This document shows, piece after piece, positions 39,424-48,058 of a stretch of DNA of 64,000 nucleotides. Below the pieces are notes generated by a model. It was not told the DNA's origin. It searched no databases and worked only from the letters and a program-made list of their open reading frames with translations. The stretch's first letter is position 1, and every line of letters starts with the position of its first letter. The DNA is taken from assembly GCF_002953715.1 (NCBI RefSeq), contig NZ_CP025012.1, positions 1,054,001 through 1,118,000 on the forward strand, given 5' to 3'. This DNA comes from Rhizobium leguminosarum. GTDB lineage: Bacteria > Pseudomonadota > Alphaproteobacteria > Rhizobiales > Rhizobiaceae. The translations under genes were made by a program, and so were the position numbers.

Positions 39424-40329
39424 TCAGCGGCGTGGCGCGGCAATACCCGTCGAAAGCGCCACACCGATGCTGGTGATCACGGCAGCGCTGATTTCCGTCA
39501 TGCCGATGGCTTCGCCAAGCAGCATGCCGCCGCCGAGGGTTGCGAGCACCGGCGTCAGCGCCGTGAAGGCGGCAGCCTGTGTTCCGCCGAGTATTCTGAC
39601 GGCGGTGCCGTAGGCCACCATGGCGACGAGGCCGGAAAGAACGCCCTGGCTCAGCACCTGCAGGCCGATCTCCTGAAGAGGAACCTGTGGCAGCGAGATG
39701 CCGAAGATGAGGGCCAGCGTGCCCATGATCAGGAAGGACCAGACGGCGATCAGGGCGCTCGCCTGCACGGCGGTCAGGCCGGAGCGGCGGAAGGCGTGCG
39801 TATAGCTTGCCCAGAGAACGGCGCCGGCCGGCAGCAGGACGAAGCTTGTCCATGGCAGCGAGGCGTCCGCAAGGCTGCGCGTGAGCAGGATCAGCACGCC
39901 GGCAACGATTGCGACCAGCCCTGCGATGCGGGTGCCGTCAGGCCTCTCGCGAAACAGCGCAATGCCGATCAGCGCCGCGGCAAGCGGCATCGAGCCGCCG
40001 AGCAGAATCCCTGAGGAGGCCGCCGGCGTCGAATGGATTGCCAGCGTGGTCAGCAGGAAGAAGACGGCGCCGGAGCCTGACACCATGATCGCCAGCAGGT
40101 GAAGCGGCAGGCCCTTCGGCAGCAGTCCCGTCTTCAGCCAGACAGGCGAAAGCACCAGCGCCGGAATTCCGAAGCGGATCAGCCCGATGTCGATCGAGCC
40201 GAGCGGCGTTGCGGCGCTGTGGCGGGTGACGAGAAACCATGTCGCCCAGATCAGCACGGTAATAGTGCCGCCGGCATAACCCAATATCTGCGACGGCGAC
40301 TTGTCGTTTGTAAATGCAATGGTGGTCAT
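39424..40329 (-). CDS. DMT-superfamily (EamA) transporter
   Basis: A 301-residue protein with ten predicted TM segments in two EamA repeats. Typical motifs are STPAASSGILLGGSMPLAAALIGIALF in the first repeat and LGGTQAAAFTALTPVLATLGGGMLLGE in the second. It is probably an exporter of an amino acid or similar metabolite. It is divergent from an Lrp/AsnC regulator gene 145 bases away, an arrangement common for amino-acid exporters, so that regulator probably controls it. The exact substrate is unknown. Confidence 0.87.
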   Translation of the reverse strand: MTTIAFTNDKSPSQILGYAGGTITVLIWATWFLVTRHSAATPLGSIDIGLIRFGIPALVLSPVWLKTGLLPKGLPLHLLAIMVSGSGAVFFLLTTLAIHSTPAASSGILLGGSMPLAAALIGIALFRERPDGTRIAGLVAIVAGVLILLTRSLADASLPWTSFVLLPAGAVLWASYTHAFRRSGLTAVQASALIAVWSFLIMGTLALIFGISLPQVPLQEIGLQVLSQGVLSGLVAMVAYGTAVRILGGTQAAAFTALTPVLATLGGGMLLGEAIGMTEISAAVITSIGVALSTGIAAPRR

Positions 40330-40474
40330 CGTTTTAATCCTTTCCTCCGTCCGGAGCCTGTCCGGTTGAGGAAAAGATTAGCGCCAGAGGCCAAGGCATG
40401 TCCTTGCTATCTATGGCTCTAGAATCATACTATGCGCAATCTTCTGCCAATTAATGCCAACAGGGATCGCGGAA

Positions 40475-40948
40475 ATGCCAAATCTCGATAAATTCGATAT
40501 CGCTATCCTGAAGTGCCTGCAGGAGGATGCGCGGGCCACCAATGTCGAGATCGCCGAGAAGGTGAACCTTTCGCCGTCGCCCTGCCTGCGCCGCATCCGC
40601 AATCTCGAACGGTCCGGGATCATCCGCGGTTACACGGCGGATATCGATCGCAAGGAGGTCGGTCTCGGCCTCACCGTCTTCGTCGAATTCAAGGTCGTCC
40701 AGCACAGCCGCGAAAATTCCGAGGCGCAGCAGAAGGCGCTGCTCGCCATCCCCGAGATCGTCTCCTGCTTCCTGATTTCAGGCACGGCCGATTTCCTCGC
40801 CGAAGTGGTGGTGGAGGATCTCGCCGCCTACGAACGGCTTCTGACGGAAACGCTGCTGACCCTGCCGAATGTCAGCGACATCCGCTCGAACTTCGCCATC
40901 CGCAGCATCAAGACGCATGGGCCGTTGAAGTTGCCCGAGGGAAAATAA
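40475..40948 (+). CDS. Lrp/AsnC-family transcriptional regulator
   Basis: A 157-residue regulator. The N-terminal HTH (LDKFDIAILKCLQEDARATN, VEIAEKVNLSPSPCLRRIRN) is followed by the RAM ligand-binding domain (about 70-150), including TVFVEFKVVQHS and CFLISGTADFLAEVVV. The frame also opens at 40454, but the ATG at 40475 begins at the family start and has AGGG and GCGG upstream. Lrp-type proteins form octamers and sense amino acids. The divergent DMT transporter is the likely target. The gene end lies inside a 12-base hairpin terminator. Confidence 0.88.
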   Translation: MPNLDKFDIAILKCLQEDARATNVEIAEKVNLSPSPCLRRIRNLERSGIIRGYTADIDRKEVGLGLTVFVEFKVVQHSRENSEAQQKALLAIPEIVSCFLISGTADFLAEVVVEDLAAYERLLTETLLTLPNVSDIRSNFAIRSIKTHGPLKLPEGK

Positions 40949-40960
40949 TTTCCCTCGGGC
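40933..40960. terminator. Bidirectional terminator between lrp-type gene and mgtE
   Basis: GCCCGAGGGAAA (40933-40944) and TTTCCCTCGGGC (40949-40960) form a perfect 12-base stem around ATAA. It contains the regulator's stop codon and lies 12 bases beyond the end of mgtE on the other strand. Confidence 0.8.
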
Positions 40961-40971
40961 ATTATTGCGGG

Positions 40972-42345
40972 TTAGAGCAGCGTCCCGCTGAGGATGAGCA
41001 GCGCCACCGAGAAGTAGATGACGAGCCCGGTGACATCGACCAGCGTGGCGACGAAGGGGGCCGAGGCGCTGGCCGGATCGAGCCGGAGCTTCTGCAGCAC
41101 GAAGGGCAGCATCGAACCGCAGATCGAACCGAAGGTGACGATCCCGATCAGGGCGGCAAACACCGTAACGGCGACCATCTGCCAGTGCGGGCCGTAATCG
41201 TAAAGCCCGGCCGACTGCCAGAAGACGATGCGGATGAAGCCGACGAGGCCGAGGATCGCGCCGAGCACGACGCCGGTCGGCAGTTCGCGCAAAAGCACCT
41301 TCCACCAGTCCGAGAGCTTCAGCTCGCCGAGCGCCAGCGCCCGGATGATCAGCGAGGTCGCCTGCGAACCGGAATTGCCGCCCGAGCTCATGATCAGCGG
41401 GATGAACAGCGTCAGCACCACGGCCTTTTCCAGCTCGCCTTCGAAATGCTGCATGGCGCTTGCCGTCAGCATCTCGCCGAGGAAGAGCGCAGCGAGCCAG
41501 CCGGCGCGCTTGCGGATCATGCCGGCGAAGCTGATCTTCATGTAGGGCTGGCCGAGCGCCTCCATGCCGCCGAACCTCTGGGCCGCTTCCGTCGTGTCTG
41601 ATATCATCGTGTCGATCACGTCGTCGACAGTGACGATGCCGAGTATTTGCCCCTGTTCGTCGATGACGGGCAGGGCAAGCAGGTCGTGCTTGCGGATCAG
41701 CCGGGCGACATCCTCCTGCTTCATCAGCGGATCGGCCGAAACCGGCGCGCCCTTCTGTGCCACGGAAAGGATCGAAGCGTCCGGCTCGCCGGTGATGAGG
41801 CGACGCAGCGTCACCACATGCAGCAGCGCATGGCTGACCCCATCCAGCACATAGATGGCGTAGACGGTCTCGCGCGAGCGTTCGACCTGGCGCACATGGT
41901 CGAGTGTGCGGGCGACGGTCCAGCTGTCAGGCACACTGACGAACTCCGTCGTCATGATGCCGCCGGCCGTGCGCGGCGGATAGCCCATCAGGTGCTGGAT
42001 CGCGATGCGCACCGGTTCGTCGAGGCTGGAGAACAGCCGGGCGCGGGTCTCGCCGTCGAGTTCGAGCAGCACGTCGGCGACGCGGTCGTTCGACATGCCG
42101 TGCAGCAGCCGGGCGGCATCCTCGGCGCTGATCAGCGCAAGGATCTGTGGGGCGTTGCGAAGCTCCGGCCGGTCGAGGATGTTGACCGCATAGTCCAGCG
42201 GCATGCCGCATAGAACACGCCCGGCGTCCTGGACGCTCAGCGCGTTCAACGCTTCGACGCGTTCGGCGATCGTTGCGCCGCGGCTGTTGTTGATGAAGGC
42301 ACGGGCGGCATGGCCTGCCCGAAGAGGGAAGCGATTGATATTCAT
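40972..42345 (-). CDS. mgtE: Magnesium transporter MgtE
   Basis: A 457-residue channel. The N domain (about 30-135) has LLELDGETRARLFSSL, two CBS domains follow (about 140-265, with TAGGIMTTEFVSVP and VTVDDVIDTM), then five TM helices with the conserved segment IPLIMSSGGNSGSQATSLIIRAL. MgtE lets Mg2+ into the cell and is gated by Mg2+ bound to its cytoplasmic domains. The upstream leader can fold into a hairpin that covers the ribosome-binding site, which suggests control of translation. It stands alone, convergent with the Lrp-type gene. Confidence 0.93.
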   Translation of the reverse strand: MNINRFPLRAGHAARAFINNSRGATIAERVEALNALSVQDAGRVLCGMPLDYAVNILDRPELRNAPQILALISAEDAARLLHGMSNDRVADVLLELDGETRARLFSSLDEPVRIAIQHLMGYPPRTAGGIMTTEFVSVPDSWTVARTLDHVRQVERSRETVYAIYVLDGVSHALLHVVTLRRLITGEPDASILSVAQKGAPVSADPLMKQEDVARLIRKHDLLALPVIDEQGQILGIVTVDDVIDTMISDTTEAAQRFGGMEALGQPYMKISFAGMIRKRAGWLAALFLGEMLTASAMQHFEGELEKAVVLTLFIPLIMSSGGNSGSQATSLIIRALALGELKLSDWWKVLLRELPTGVVLGAILGLVGFIRIVFWQSAGLYDYGPHWQMVAVTVFAALIGIVTFGSICGSMLPFVLQKLRLDPASASAPFVATLVDVTGLVIYFSVALLILSGTLL

Positions 42346-42655
42346 TTGAGGCTCGCCTTTCCGTCGATCCGCCGTAGCGTCCGATCAGGCGAGCCGACAG
42401 GCGTCGGTCAGCGCACGAGGGTCGCGTACGGCAAAGGCAATCGACTGCTACTGTCGCTTGGCATCGTTATGATGGCTCCGTTGAAATCCGTGGTCGACGA
42501 GTGTCATCCACGTGAATGCTAGGTGGTCCCGAACGCGGAAAAAGTCAAGCGGGGTAAATGCTTAACGCCAGAATGTCGCACCCTGCGATGCGGCATTCCA
42601 GGTGGGTGTGGTTTATACGACCTTGCGGGAAACACCGGGCCTGCTGGCTGCGATC
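42346..42655. other. mgtE leader and promoter region
   Basis: This 310-base gap holds no gene. Its left part is the mgtE leader with the hairpins listed separately. The right part (42540-42655) has TTGACT on the minus strand at about 42545, a possible -35 element, and is also the end region of the quinone-oxidoreductase-like gene on the same strand. Confidence 0.45.
42350..42407 (-). promoter_or_regulatory. Structured mgtE leader with alternative hairpins
   Basis: On the mRNA, GGCTCGCCT (complement of 42387-42395) pairs over 9 bases with AGGCGAGCC (complement of 42350-42358). The second arm contains the AGGCGAG ribosome-binding site four bases before the ATG. A competing stem, CCGAC/GTCGG (42394-42398 with 42403-42407), shares two bases with the first. 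Two mutually exclusive folds, one hiding the ribosome-binding site, suggest a translation switch. No known riboswitch class is recognised. Confidence 0.45.
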
Positions 42656-43669
42656 TCAGAATCCCGCAAGCACAGTCTTGCCCTTCATCCTGCCGCTTTC
42701 GACCATGGCATGCGCCGTCTTGAGATTTGCCGCATTGATCGGCCCGACGATCTCTGAAAGCGTGGTGCGGATCTTTCCGCCGTCGATGAGCTCGGAAATC
42801 TTGTTCAGCAGCTTGTGCTGCTCGATCATGTCGGGCGTGCCGTAGAGCGGGCGGGTGAACATCAGCTCCCAATGGACAGAGACGGCCTTGCGCTTGAAGG
42901 GTACGATATCGAGCGTCTTCGGATCGTCGATCAGCGCGAAGCGGCCCTGCGGCGCAATCGCCTCGACCACGTCGCCGATATGACTGTCGGTATTGGTGGT
43001 CGAGAATATGAATCCCGGCGCGCCGATGCCGAGAGCCGCCACCTGCGGCGCAATCGGCCTGGAATGGTCGACGACATGATGCGCGCCGAGTTCCTTCACC
43101 CAGTCCTGCGTTTCCGGCCGCGACGCCGTGGCGATCACCGTCAGATCGGTCAATGCCCGGGCGATCTGAATAGCGATCGAGCCGACGCCGCCGGCGCCGC
43201 CGATGATCAGGATGGAGCGTCCCGCTCCCGAAACCGCGTCCTGCACCTTCAGCCGGTCGAATAGCGCTTCGTAGGCCGTGATCGAGGTCAGCGGCAGGGC
43301 GGCCGCGGCCGCGAAACCGAGGCTCTTCGGTTTGGCGCCGACGATACGCTCGTCGACGAGATGGAATTCGGCATTGCTGCCCGGGCGGCTGATGACGCCG
43401 GAGTAAAACACTTCGTCGCCCGGCCTGAACAGGGTGACATCGGCGCCGATGGCCTTGACGATGCCGGCGGCATCCCAGCCGAGCACCTTGAGTTCGTCTG
43501 CGGGCGGCGCGGAATGGGCGCGCACCTTCACGTCGACGGGATTGACCGAAACGGCTTTGATCTCGACGAGCAGATCGTGGCCCCTGGCCTCCGGCATCGG
43601 CAGCTCGACATCGATCAGCGAGGTTTCGGCGGAGATCGGCTGGGGCGTTTTATAGGCGACGGCGCGCAT
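42656..43669 (-). CDS. Zinc-type alcohol dehydrogenase-like / quinone oxidoreductase
   Basis: A 337-residue medium-chain reductase. The GroES-like domain is at 1-130 (GWDAAGIVKAIGADVTLFRPGDEV) and the nucleotide-binding domain has IIGGAGGVGSIAIQIAR at about 155-171. The catalytic-zinc ligands of true alcohol dehydrogenases are absent, so it fits the NADPH:quinone oxidoreductase / YhfP-like group. AGGAGTTTCCC stands before ATG 43669; the longer frame to 43801 runs into the divergent regulator and is not used. It is divergent from an HxlR regulator with a conserved N-terminal Cys, as in redox-controlled qor-type pairs, which suggests quinone or electrophile stress control. Confidence 0.87.
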   Translation of the reverse strand: MRAVAYKTPQPISAETSLIDVELPMPEARGHDLLVEIKAVSVNPVDVKVRAHSAPPADELKVLGWDAAGIVKAIGADVTLFRPGDEVFYSGVISRPGSNAEFHLVDERIVGAKPKSLGFAAAAALPLTSITAYEALFDRLKVQDAVSGAGRSILIIGGAGGVGSIAIQIARALTDLTVIATASRPETQDWVKELGAHHVVDHSRPIAPQVAALGIGAPGFIFSTTNTDSHIGDVVEAIAPQGRFALIDDPKTLDIVPFKRKAVSVHWELMFTRPLYGTPDMIEQHKLLNKISELIDGGKIRTTLSEIVGPINAANLKTAHAMVESGRMKGKTVLAGF

Positions 43670-43749
43670 GGGAAACTCCTGTGTTCGTTGCACGGAAGCT
43701 AGATGCGCATTATGTTCTAACAACGCAAGAATGCACAAATTCTGTACGT

Positions 43750-43767
43750 AGTACCCAAAAGGATACT
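43750..43767. promoter_or_regulatory. Candidate HxlR operator
   Basis: AGTACCCAAAAGGATACT is an 18-base dyad with one mismatched pair around AAAA. It ends five bases before the HxlR start codon, in the 103-base gap shared with the divergent oxidoreductase gene. HxlR/YodB regulators bind imperfect palindromes of this size. Confidence 0.45.
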
Positions 43768-43772
43768 GTAAA

Positions 43773-44177
43773 ATGTCATTGCCGCGCGCCAAACTCGTCA
43801 AGAATTTCCCTGGCTGCCCGGTCGAAGCGACGCTGACCTACCTCGACGGGAAGTGGAAAGGCGTGATCCTCTTTCATCTGATGGAGGGAACCCTGCGCTT
43901 CAACGAATTGCGGCGTAAGCTCCCGGCCGTGACCCAGCGCATGCTGACCAAGCAGCTGCGTGAACTGGAAGAGTCCGGCCTGGTATCACGCACCGTCTAT
44001 CCGGTCGTGCCGCCGAGGGTCGAATATGCAATGACGCCGCTCGGCATGACGCTGAAGCCTGTCATCCAGGCGTTGGCCGCTTGGGGTGACGATTATGTCT
44101 TCTGCAGCCCGGAAGGCCGCGAGCTGCGCTTGGCCTCAGACGGCCTGCGCGCTCCGGTCGCGGCGCTCAAGGCGTAG
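43773..44177 (+). CDS. HxlR-family transcriptional regulator
   Basis: A 134-residue winged-helix protein. It has the family start with Cys15 in NFPGCPVEATL, then the HTH MEGTLRFNELRRKLPAVTQR and MLTKQLRELEESGLVSRTVY, and the wing VPPRVEYAMTPLG. In YodB, HypR and QorR-type members a Cys at this place senses electrophiles or oxidants. The divergent oxidoreductase gene is the likely target. The last 42 bases overlap the 3' end of the convergent MFS gene, an unusual tail-to-tail overlap. Confidence 0.87.
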   Translation: MSLPRAKLVKNFPGCPVEATLTYLDGKWKGVILFHLMEGTLRFNELRRKLPAVTQRMLTKQLRELEESGLVSRTVYPVVPPRVEYAMTPLGMTLKPVIQALAAWGDDYVFCSPEGRELRLASDGLRAPVAALKA

Positions 44178-45362
44178 CGAGGCTGCAAAGACGAAGAGGC
44201 CGAGGAAGGATAGTGCTGCACCGACATAGCCGGTCGCCGCAAAACCATAACCCCCGGCGATGACGAGGCCGCCGAGCCAGGCGCCGATCGCATTGGCGAT
44301 GTTGAAGGCGGAATGGTTGGAAGCGGCCGCAAGCGTCTGCGCGTCGGCGGCGACATCCATCAGCCGCGTCTGCAGCGCCGGTCCAGCAGCAAAACCGCAG
44401 CCGACGAGGAAGACGCAAAGGCCGAGCATATAGGGATTGGCGGCGGTCAGCGAGAAAGTGGTCAGCACGACGACATTATAGATCAGCGACCCGCCGATCG
44501 TGCCGAGCAGCGATTTGTCGGCGAGCCACGAACCGATGAAATTGCCCGCATTCATGCCGACACCGAAGAGGACCAGCATGATCGGAACGGCCGTCTCCGG
44601 CAGCATCGCCACCTCAGTCGTTGTCGAGGCGATATAGCTGAACATCGCGAACATGCCGCCGTAACCGACGGCGGCGATGCCGAGCGTCAGCCACACCTGC
44701 GGCCGGCGGAAAGCGCCGAGTTCGCGCAGGAAGCCCGCCTCCTCGGAAACCCTGTCCTTTGGAACGTAGAACCAGATCAGCGCCACCGTTAGCAGGCCGA
44801 GCACGCCGACCGAGAAAAACGCCACCTGCCAGTCGAGCGACTGACCGAAGAAGGTCGTCAACGGCGTGCCGAGAAGTGTCGCAACGGTCAGGCCGAGCAT
44901 GACGCGGCCGACGGCACGGGCGCGGCGATGCACCGGCACCATCGAGGCGGCGACAAGGGCCGCGACGCCGAAATAAGCGCCATGCGGCAGGCCGCTGACA
45001 AAGCGCAGCAGCGTGAAGCTTTCGAAGGTCGGCGCCATGGCACTTGATATATTGCCGGCGGCAAAGATCAGCATCAGCATTAAAAGCAGCGTGCGGCGCG
45101 CCATCTTCGCAGCGAGCACGGCAATAACAGGTGCGCCGACGACGACTCCGAGCGCATAGGCGCTGATGACGTAGCCGGCTTGCGGCGTGGTGACCGAGAA
45201 GGTTTCGGCGACATTGGGCAGCAATCCCATGATTGCGAATTCGCCGGTGCCGATGCCGAAGCCGCCGCAGGCGAGCGCCAACTGGACCAGCGCCACGGTC
45301 ATTGCCGACGGCAGCTCTTCATCCAGGCTATCGATGGAAATATTGGCGGCAATCTCACTCAC
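44136..45362 (-). CDS. MFS exporter, AraJ/YdhP-like
   Basis: A 408-residue protein with twelve TM segments. Motifs include GIGTGEFAIMGLLPNVA in TM1 and the loop AAKMARRTLLLM. This set, with SGLPHGAYFGVAALVA, is typical of the AraJ/YdhP/NepI arabinose-efflux-like group. The frame opens at an ATG at 45506, but a GTG at 45362 has GAGGAG seven bases upstream and leaves a normal N-terminus, so it is preferred; the longer form would add a 48-residue Pro/Ala-rich leader. The 3' end overlaps the HxlR gene by 42 bases. The substrate is unknown. Confidence 0.85.
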   Translation of the reverse strand: MSEIAANISIDSLDEELPSAMTVALVQLALACGGFGIGTGEFAIMGLLPNVAETFSVTTPQAGYVISAYALGVVVGAPVIAVLAAKMARRTLLLMLMLIFAAGNISSAMAPTFESFTLLRFVSGLPHGAYFGVAALVAASMVPVHRRARAVGRVMLGLTVATLLGTPLTTFFGQSLDWQVAFFSVGVLGLLTVALIWFYVPKDRVSEEAGFLRELGAFRRPQVWLTLGIAAVGYGGMFAMFSYIASTTTEVAMLPETAVPIMLVLFGVGMNAGNFIGSWLADKSLLGTIGGSLIYNVVVLTTFSLTAANPYMLGLCVFLVGCGFAAGPALQTRLMDVAADAQTLAAASNHSAFNIANAIGAWLGGLVIAGGYGFAATGYVGAALSFLGLFVFAASLRLERRDRSAQAV

Positions 45363-45661
45363 GAGAGCTCCTCGAGGCGGTTTCTGCTTGGCAATGGCCC
45401 CTGGCGCAGGCGCAGCGGCAAGCCGATCGGTGGAAATGGCGGGAGGTGGAGACGATGTCTCCGATAGACCATCTATCCGTGAGCTCTCGGCTGCCGTCGA
45501 GTGCATTTTTTGCAGTGCAGCGTCCTGCTATGTGCATACGTCTATTGCAATTTTTGCACTTCTGTCCTTTGTGAGGAAAGAAGGCTGCGCTTGAAATCGG
45601 CGATACCGCAACCATCTCAGGGCAAGGCAGGAGCATTTCCGCGCCAGAGACGGGAGCTCTT
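45363..45661. other. Divergent region, MFS exporter / DAGK-like gene
   Basis: About 300 bases without a firm gene. It holds two 13-base palindromic repeats (listed separately) and should contain both promoters. The open frame continuing upstream of the MFS start into this region is judged not translated. Confidence 0.45.
45502..45558. promoter_or_regulatory. Two TGCA[A/T]TTTTTGCA boxes
   Basis: TGCATTTTTTGCA (45502-45514) and TGCAATTTTTGCA (45546-45558) differ at one base and start 44 bases apart, about four helical turns. Each is itself a short inverted repeat (TGCA...TGCA). They lie between the divergent MFS and DAGK-like genes and look like paired operators for an unidentified regulator. 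Confidence 0.5.
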
Positions 45662-46606
45662 ATGAAGCTTGTAGGCTTTTTCAATCGCGACGGCGGGACC
45701 TTCAAGACCACCGACATGCTGGCCTATGAAAAAAGGGCGGAGGCGGCTTTCCGCGAAGCGGGGCACGATTTTGACGCCATCGTCTTCTCAGGAAAGGAAA
45801 TCGTTCCCGCCATGGAGCGGGCTGCCAAGCGCGACGATATCGACGGTATCGTTGCCGGCGGTGGTGACGGCACGATTTCGGCGGCGGCATCGATTGCCTG
45901 GAAAAACGGCATTGCGCTCGGCGTCGTGCCGGCCGGCACGATGAACCTCTTTGCCCGCTCGCTGCGTGTGCCGCTCGATATCTGGCAGGCGCTCGATGTG
46001 CTTGCCTCTGGCGAGGTCGACAATGTCGATATCGCCAGCGCCAACGGCCGGCCCTTCATCCACCAGTTTTCCGCCGGCCTGCATGCCCGCATGGTGCGTT
46101 ACCGCAACGCCTACAGCTATCGTTCCCGGCTGGGCAAGATCCGGGCGAGTACGAAGGCTGCCTTGGGCGTCATCTTCAACCCGCCGGAATTCGAGGTCGA
46201 GTTCGAGGCGATCGGCATGCGCGAGCGCCGCAGGGTGTCGGCGATATCAGTCTCTAACAATCCCTTCGGAGAGAACGCGCTGCTTTACGCCGATAATTTG
46301 AGAAGCGGCGAACTCGGCTTTTACACGGCAAATCCGCTGAAGCCGCTTGGTGTCGCCCGCCTCGCCATCGACATGCTGCGCGGCAAGGTCCGCGAGAATG
46401 CCGATGTCATGGTGATGCACCCGGCCGAAGTGCACCTGCATTTCCCGAAACTGCGCTCCAAGGCCAATTGCGTCATGGACGGCGAGTTGCTGCCGCTCGA
46501 ACGCGACGTCTCGATCCGGCTGCATCCGGGCGAATTGAAGGTTCTCGTCAAGCAGGGTCTCGCCGCCCAGGTGAATGCGGACGAACGCCGCGAGCCCGCT
46601 GCGTAA
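45662..46606 (+). CDS. Diacylglycerol/lipid kinase family protein
   Basis: A 314-residue protein of the DAGK catalytic-domain (LCB5/YegS) family. The nucleotide loop VAGGGDGTISAAAS is at residues 64-77 and is followed by LGVVPAGTMNLFARSL, the family's second signature. A beta-rich C-terminal domain fills the rest. Members phosphorylate diacylglycerol, sphingoid bases or other lipids; the substrate here is open. It is cytoplasmic or peripheral to the membrane. It ends 18 bases before the convergent glutamine-synthetase-like gene. Confidence 0.87.
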   Translation: MKLVGFFNRDGGTFKTTDMLAYEKRAEAAFREAGHDFDAIVFSGKEIVPAMERAAKRDDIDGIVAGGGDGTISAAASIAWKNGIALGVVPAGTMNLFARSLRVPLDIWQALDVLASGEVDNVDIASANGRPFIHQFSAGLHARMVRYRNAYSYRSRLGKIRASTKAALGVIFNPPEFEVEFEAIGMRERRRVSAISVSNNPFGENALLYADNLRSGELGFYTANPLKPLGVARLAIDMLRGKVRENADVMVMHPAEVHLHFPKLRSKANCVMDGELLPLERDVSIRLHPGELKVLVKQGLAAQVNADERREPAA

Positions 46607-46624
46607 GTCGGCCGCCGCGTAATT

Positions 46625-47977
46625 TCAGAGCCGCGGCAGATAGGTGCGGTAGTCGAAATCCGAAACGGTGCGCAGATGCGCAAGCGCTTCCTTGCGCTTG
46701 GTGTCGCCATAGAGCGCCTGATAGCGCGCGCCGAAGATATCGGCGATGAACGGCGAGGTGCGGAAGGTCTCGACGGCGCTGAGGAAATCATGCGTCAGTC
46801 GCGCCGTATTCGCAGGTGTGTGCGATGGCGTCGTCTCCTCACCGGGGTCGAGGTCGCCGTCGAGACCGGTGAGCATGCCGCCGAGGATCGCTGCCAGCAG
46901 CAGATAGGGATTGGCGTCGGCGCCGGCGACGCGGTGCTCGATGCGTGCGGCCGGCCCATCCTTGTCGGGGATGCGGATCGCCGTGCCGCGATGGCCGCTT
47001 CCCCAGGTCAGATCGACAGGCGCAAACGAGCCCGGCTGGAAGCGGCGGTAGGAATTGGCGAAGGGGGCGAAGATCAGCTGCGCCGCGCGCATGGAGTCGA
47101 GCAGGCCTGCTATCGCCGATTTGAGCATCTTCGGCTCGCCGCCCTTGGCATCGAGGATGTTGCGGCCTTGTCCGTCGATGATACTCGCATGCACATGCAG
47201 GCCGGAGCCGGCATGTTCGGAATAGGGTTTGGCCATGCAGGTCGATTTCAGCCCGTGCCGGCGCGCCGCCTGTTCGGCGATGCGCTTGAGATAGAGGCAA
47301 TCGTCGGCGGCTGCCAGCGCGTCCGCGCGGTGCAGCAGGTTGACCTCGAACTGGCCCGGACCGAATTCCGCTGTCGTCGCATCCGCCGGCAGGTCCTGCG
47401 CTCTCGCATAGGCCCTCAGCGTCTGCAAATAGCCGTCGAGCGCGTCGACGACGCTCATGTCGTAGAGCTGAAAACCGTTCGGTTCGCCGCGAAAGGTGAG
47501 GCTTTCGGGCGGGCAGGGGCGTCCGGTTTCGCGCCAGTCTCCCGACATCACGTAAAATTCCAGCTCGGTGGCGACGACGGGCGTCAGCCCGCGCGCCGCA
47601 TAGCGCTCCAGCACCGAAGCGAGGATGGCGCGCGGATCCATGAAGCTCGGGCTGCCGTCGAATTCGTGCATGGTGGCGAGCACCTGCATCGAGCCCTCGG
47701 GCGCCCAAGGCATCGGCGCCAAGCTGCGCCGGTCGGGGACGACCTTGCCGTCAGGATCGCCGATCGTCAGTGACAGGCCGGTGATATCGTCATTGTCGTC
47801 ACCCCAGATGTCGAGCGATTGCGTCGAGGTCGGCAGGCGGATGTCCCCGGCCCAGACCTTGGCTTCGGCGCCGGGTGGAAGCTGTTTGCCGCGCAGGTCG
47901 CCGTTCATGCCGACGATCAGGATCTCGAAGCGCGGATCGCCGCCGTCGGCCTTGCCGTCCATCCTGTCGCTTGCCAT
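46625..47977 (-). CDS. Glutamine-synthetase-family ligase, PuuA-like
   Basis: A 450-residue glutamine-synthetase fold protein. Conserved pieces are NGDLRGKQLP, TELEFYVM (metal Glu), EHAGSGLHVHASI, WGSGHRGTAIRIP and RIEHRVAGADANPYLLLAAIL. It lacks the adenylylation Tyr region of GlnA and resembles gamma-glutamylputrescine synthetase (PuuA) and related amine ligases. The ATG at 47977 is chosen because the longer frame starts with TTG. It is divergent, 81 bases apart, from a class III aminotransferase gene, so the two probably serve polyamine or amine catabolism together. Confidence 0.87.
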   Translation of the reverse strand: MASDRMDGKADGGDPRFEILIVGMNGDLRGKQLPPGAEAKVWAGDIRLPTSTQSLDIWGDDNDDITGLSLTIGDPDGKVVPDRRSLAPMPWAPEGSMQVLATMHEFDGSPSFMDPRAILASVLERYAARGLTPVVATELEFYVMSGDWRETGRPCPPESLTFRGEPNGFQLYDMSVVDALDGYLQTLRAYARAQDLPADATTAEFGPGQFEVNLLHRADALAAADDCLYLKRIAEQAARRHGLKSTCMAKPYSEHAGSGLHVHASIIDGQGRNILDAKGGEPKMLKSAIAGLLDSMRAAQLIFAPFANSYRRFQPGSFAPVDLTWGSGHRGTAIRIPDKDGPAARIEHRVAGADANPYLLLAAILGGMLTGLDGDLDPGEETTPSHTPANTARLTHDFLSAVETFRTSPFIADIFGARYQALYGDTKRKEALAHLRTVSDFDYRTYLPRL

Positions 47978-48058
47978 GACCTTGAAAATCCTCCGGGACA
48001 AGGCCAAGCTCCTATCTCATCGACATCAGCCTTTCAATCCGCGAGGGTCTTTACCACC

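Noticed and set aside
45363..45506. N-terminal 48-residue extension of the MFS exporter from ATG 45506
   Set aside because: A GTG at 45362 has GAGGAG at good spacing and gives a normal-length protein; the extension is Pro/Ala-rich and would cover regulatory DNA.
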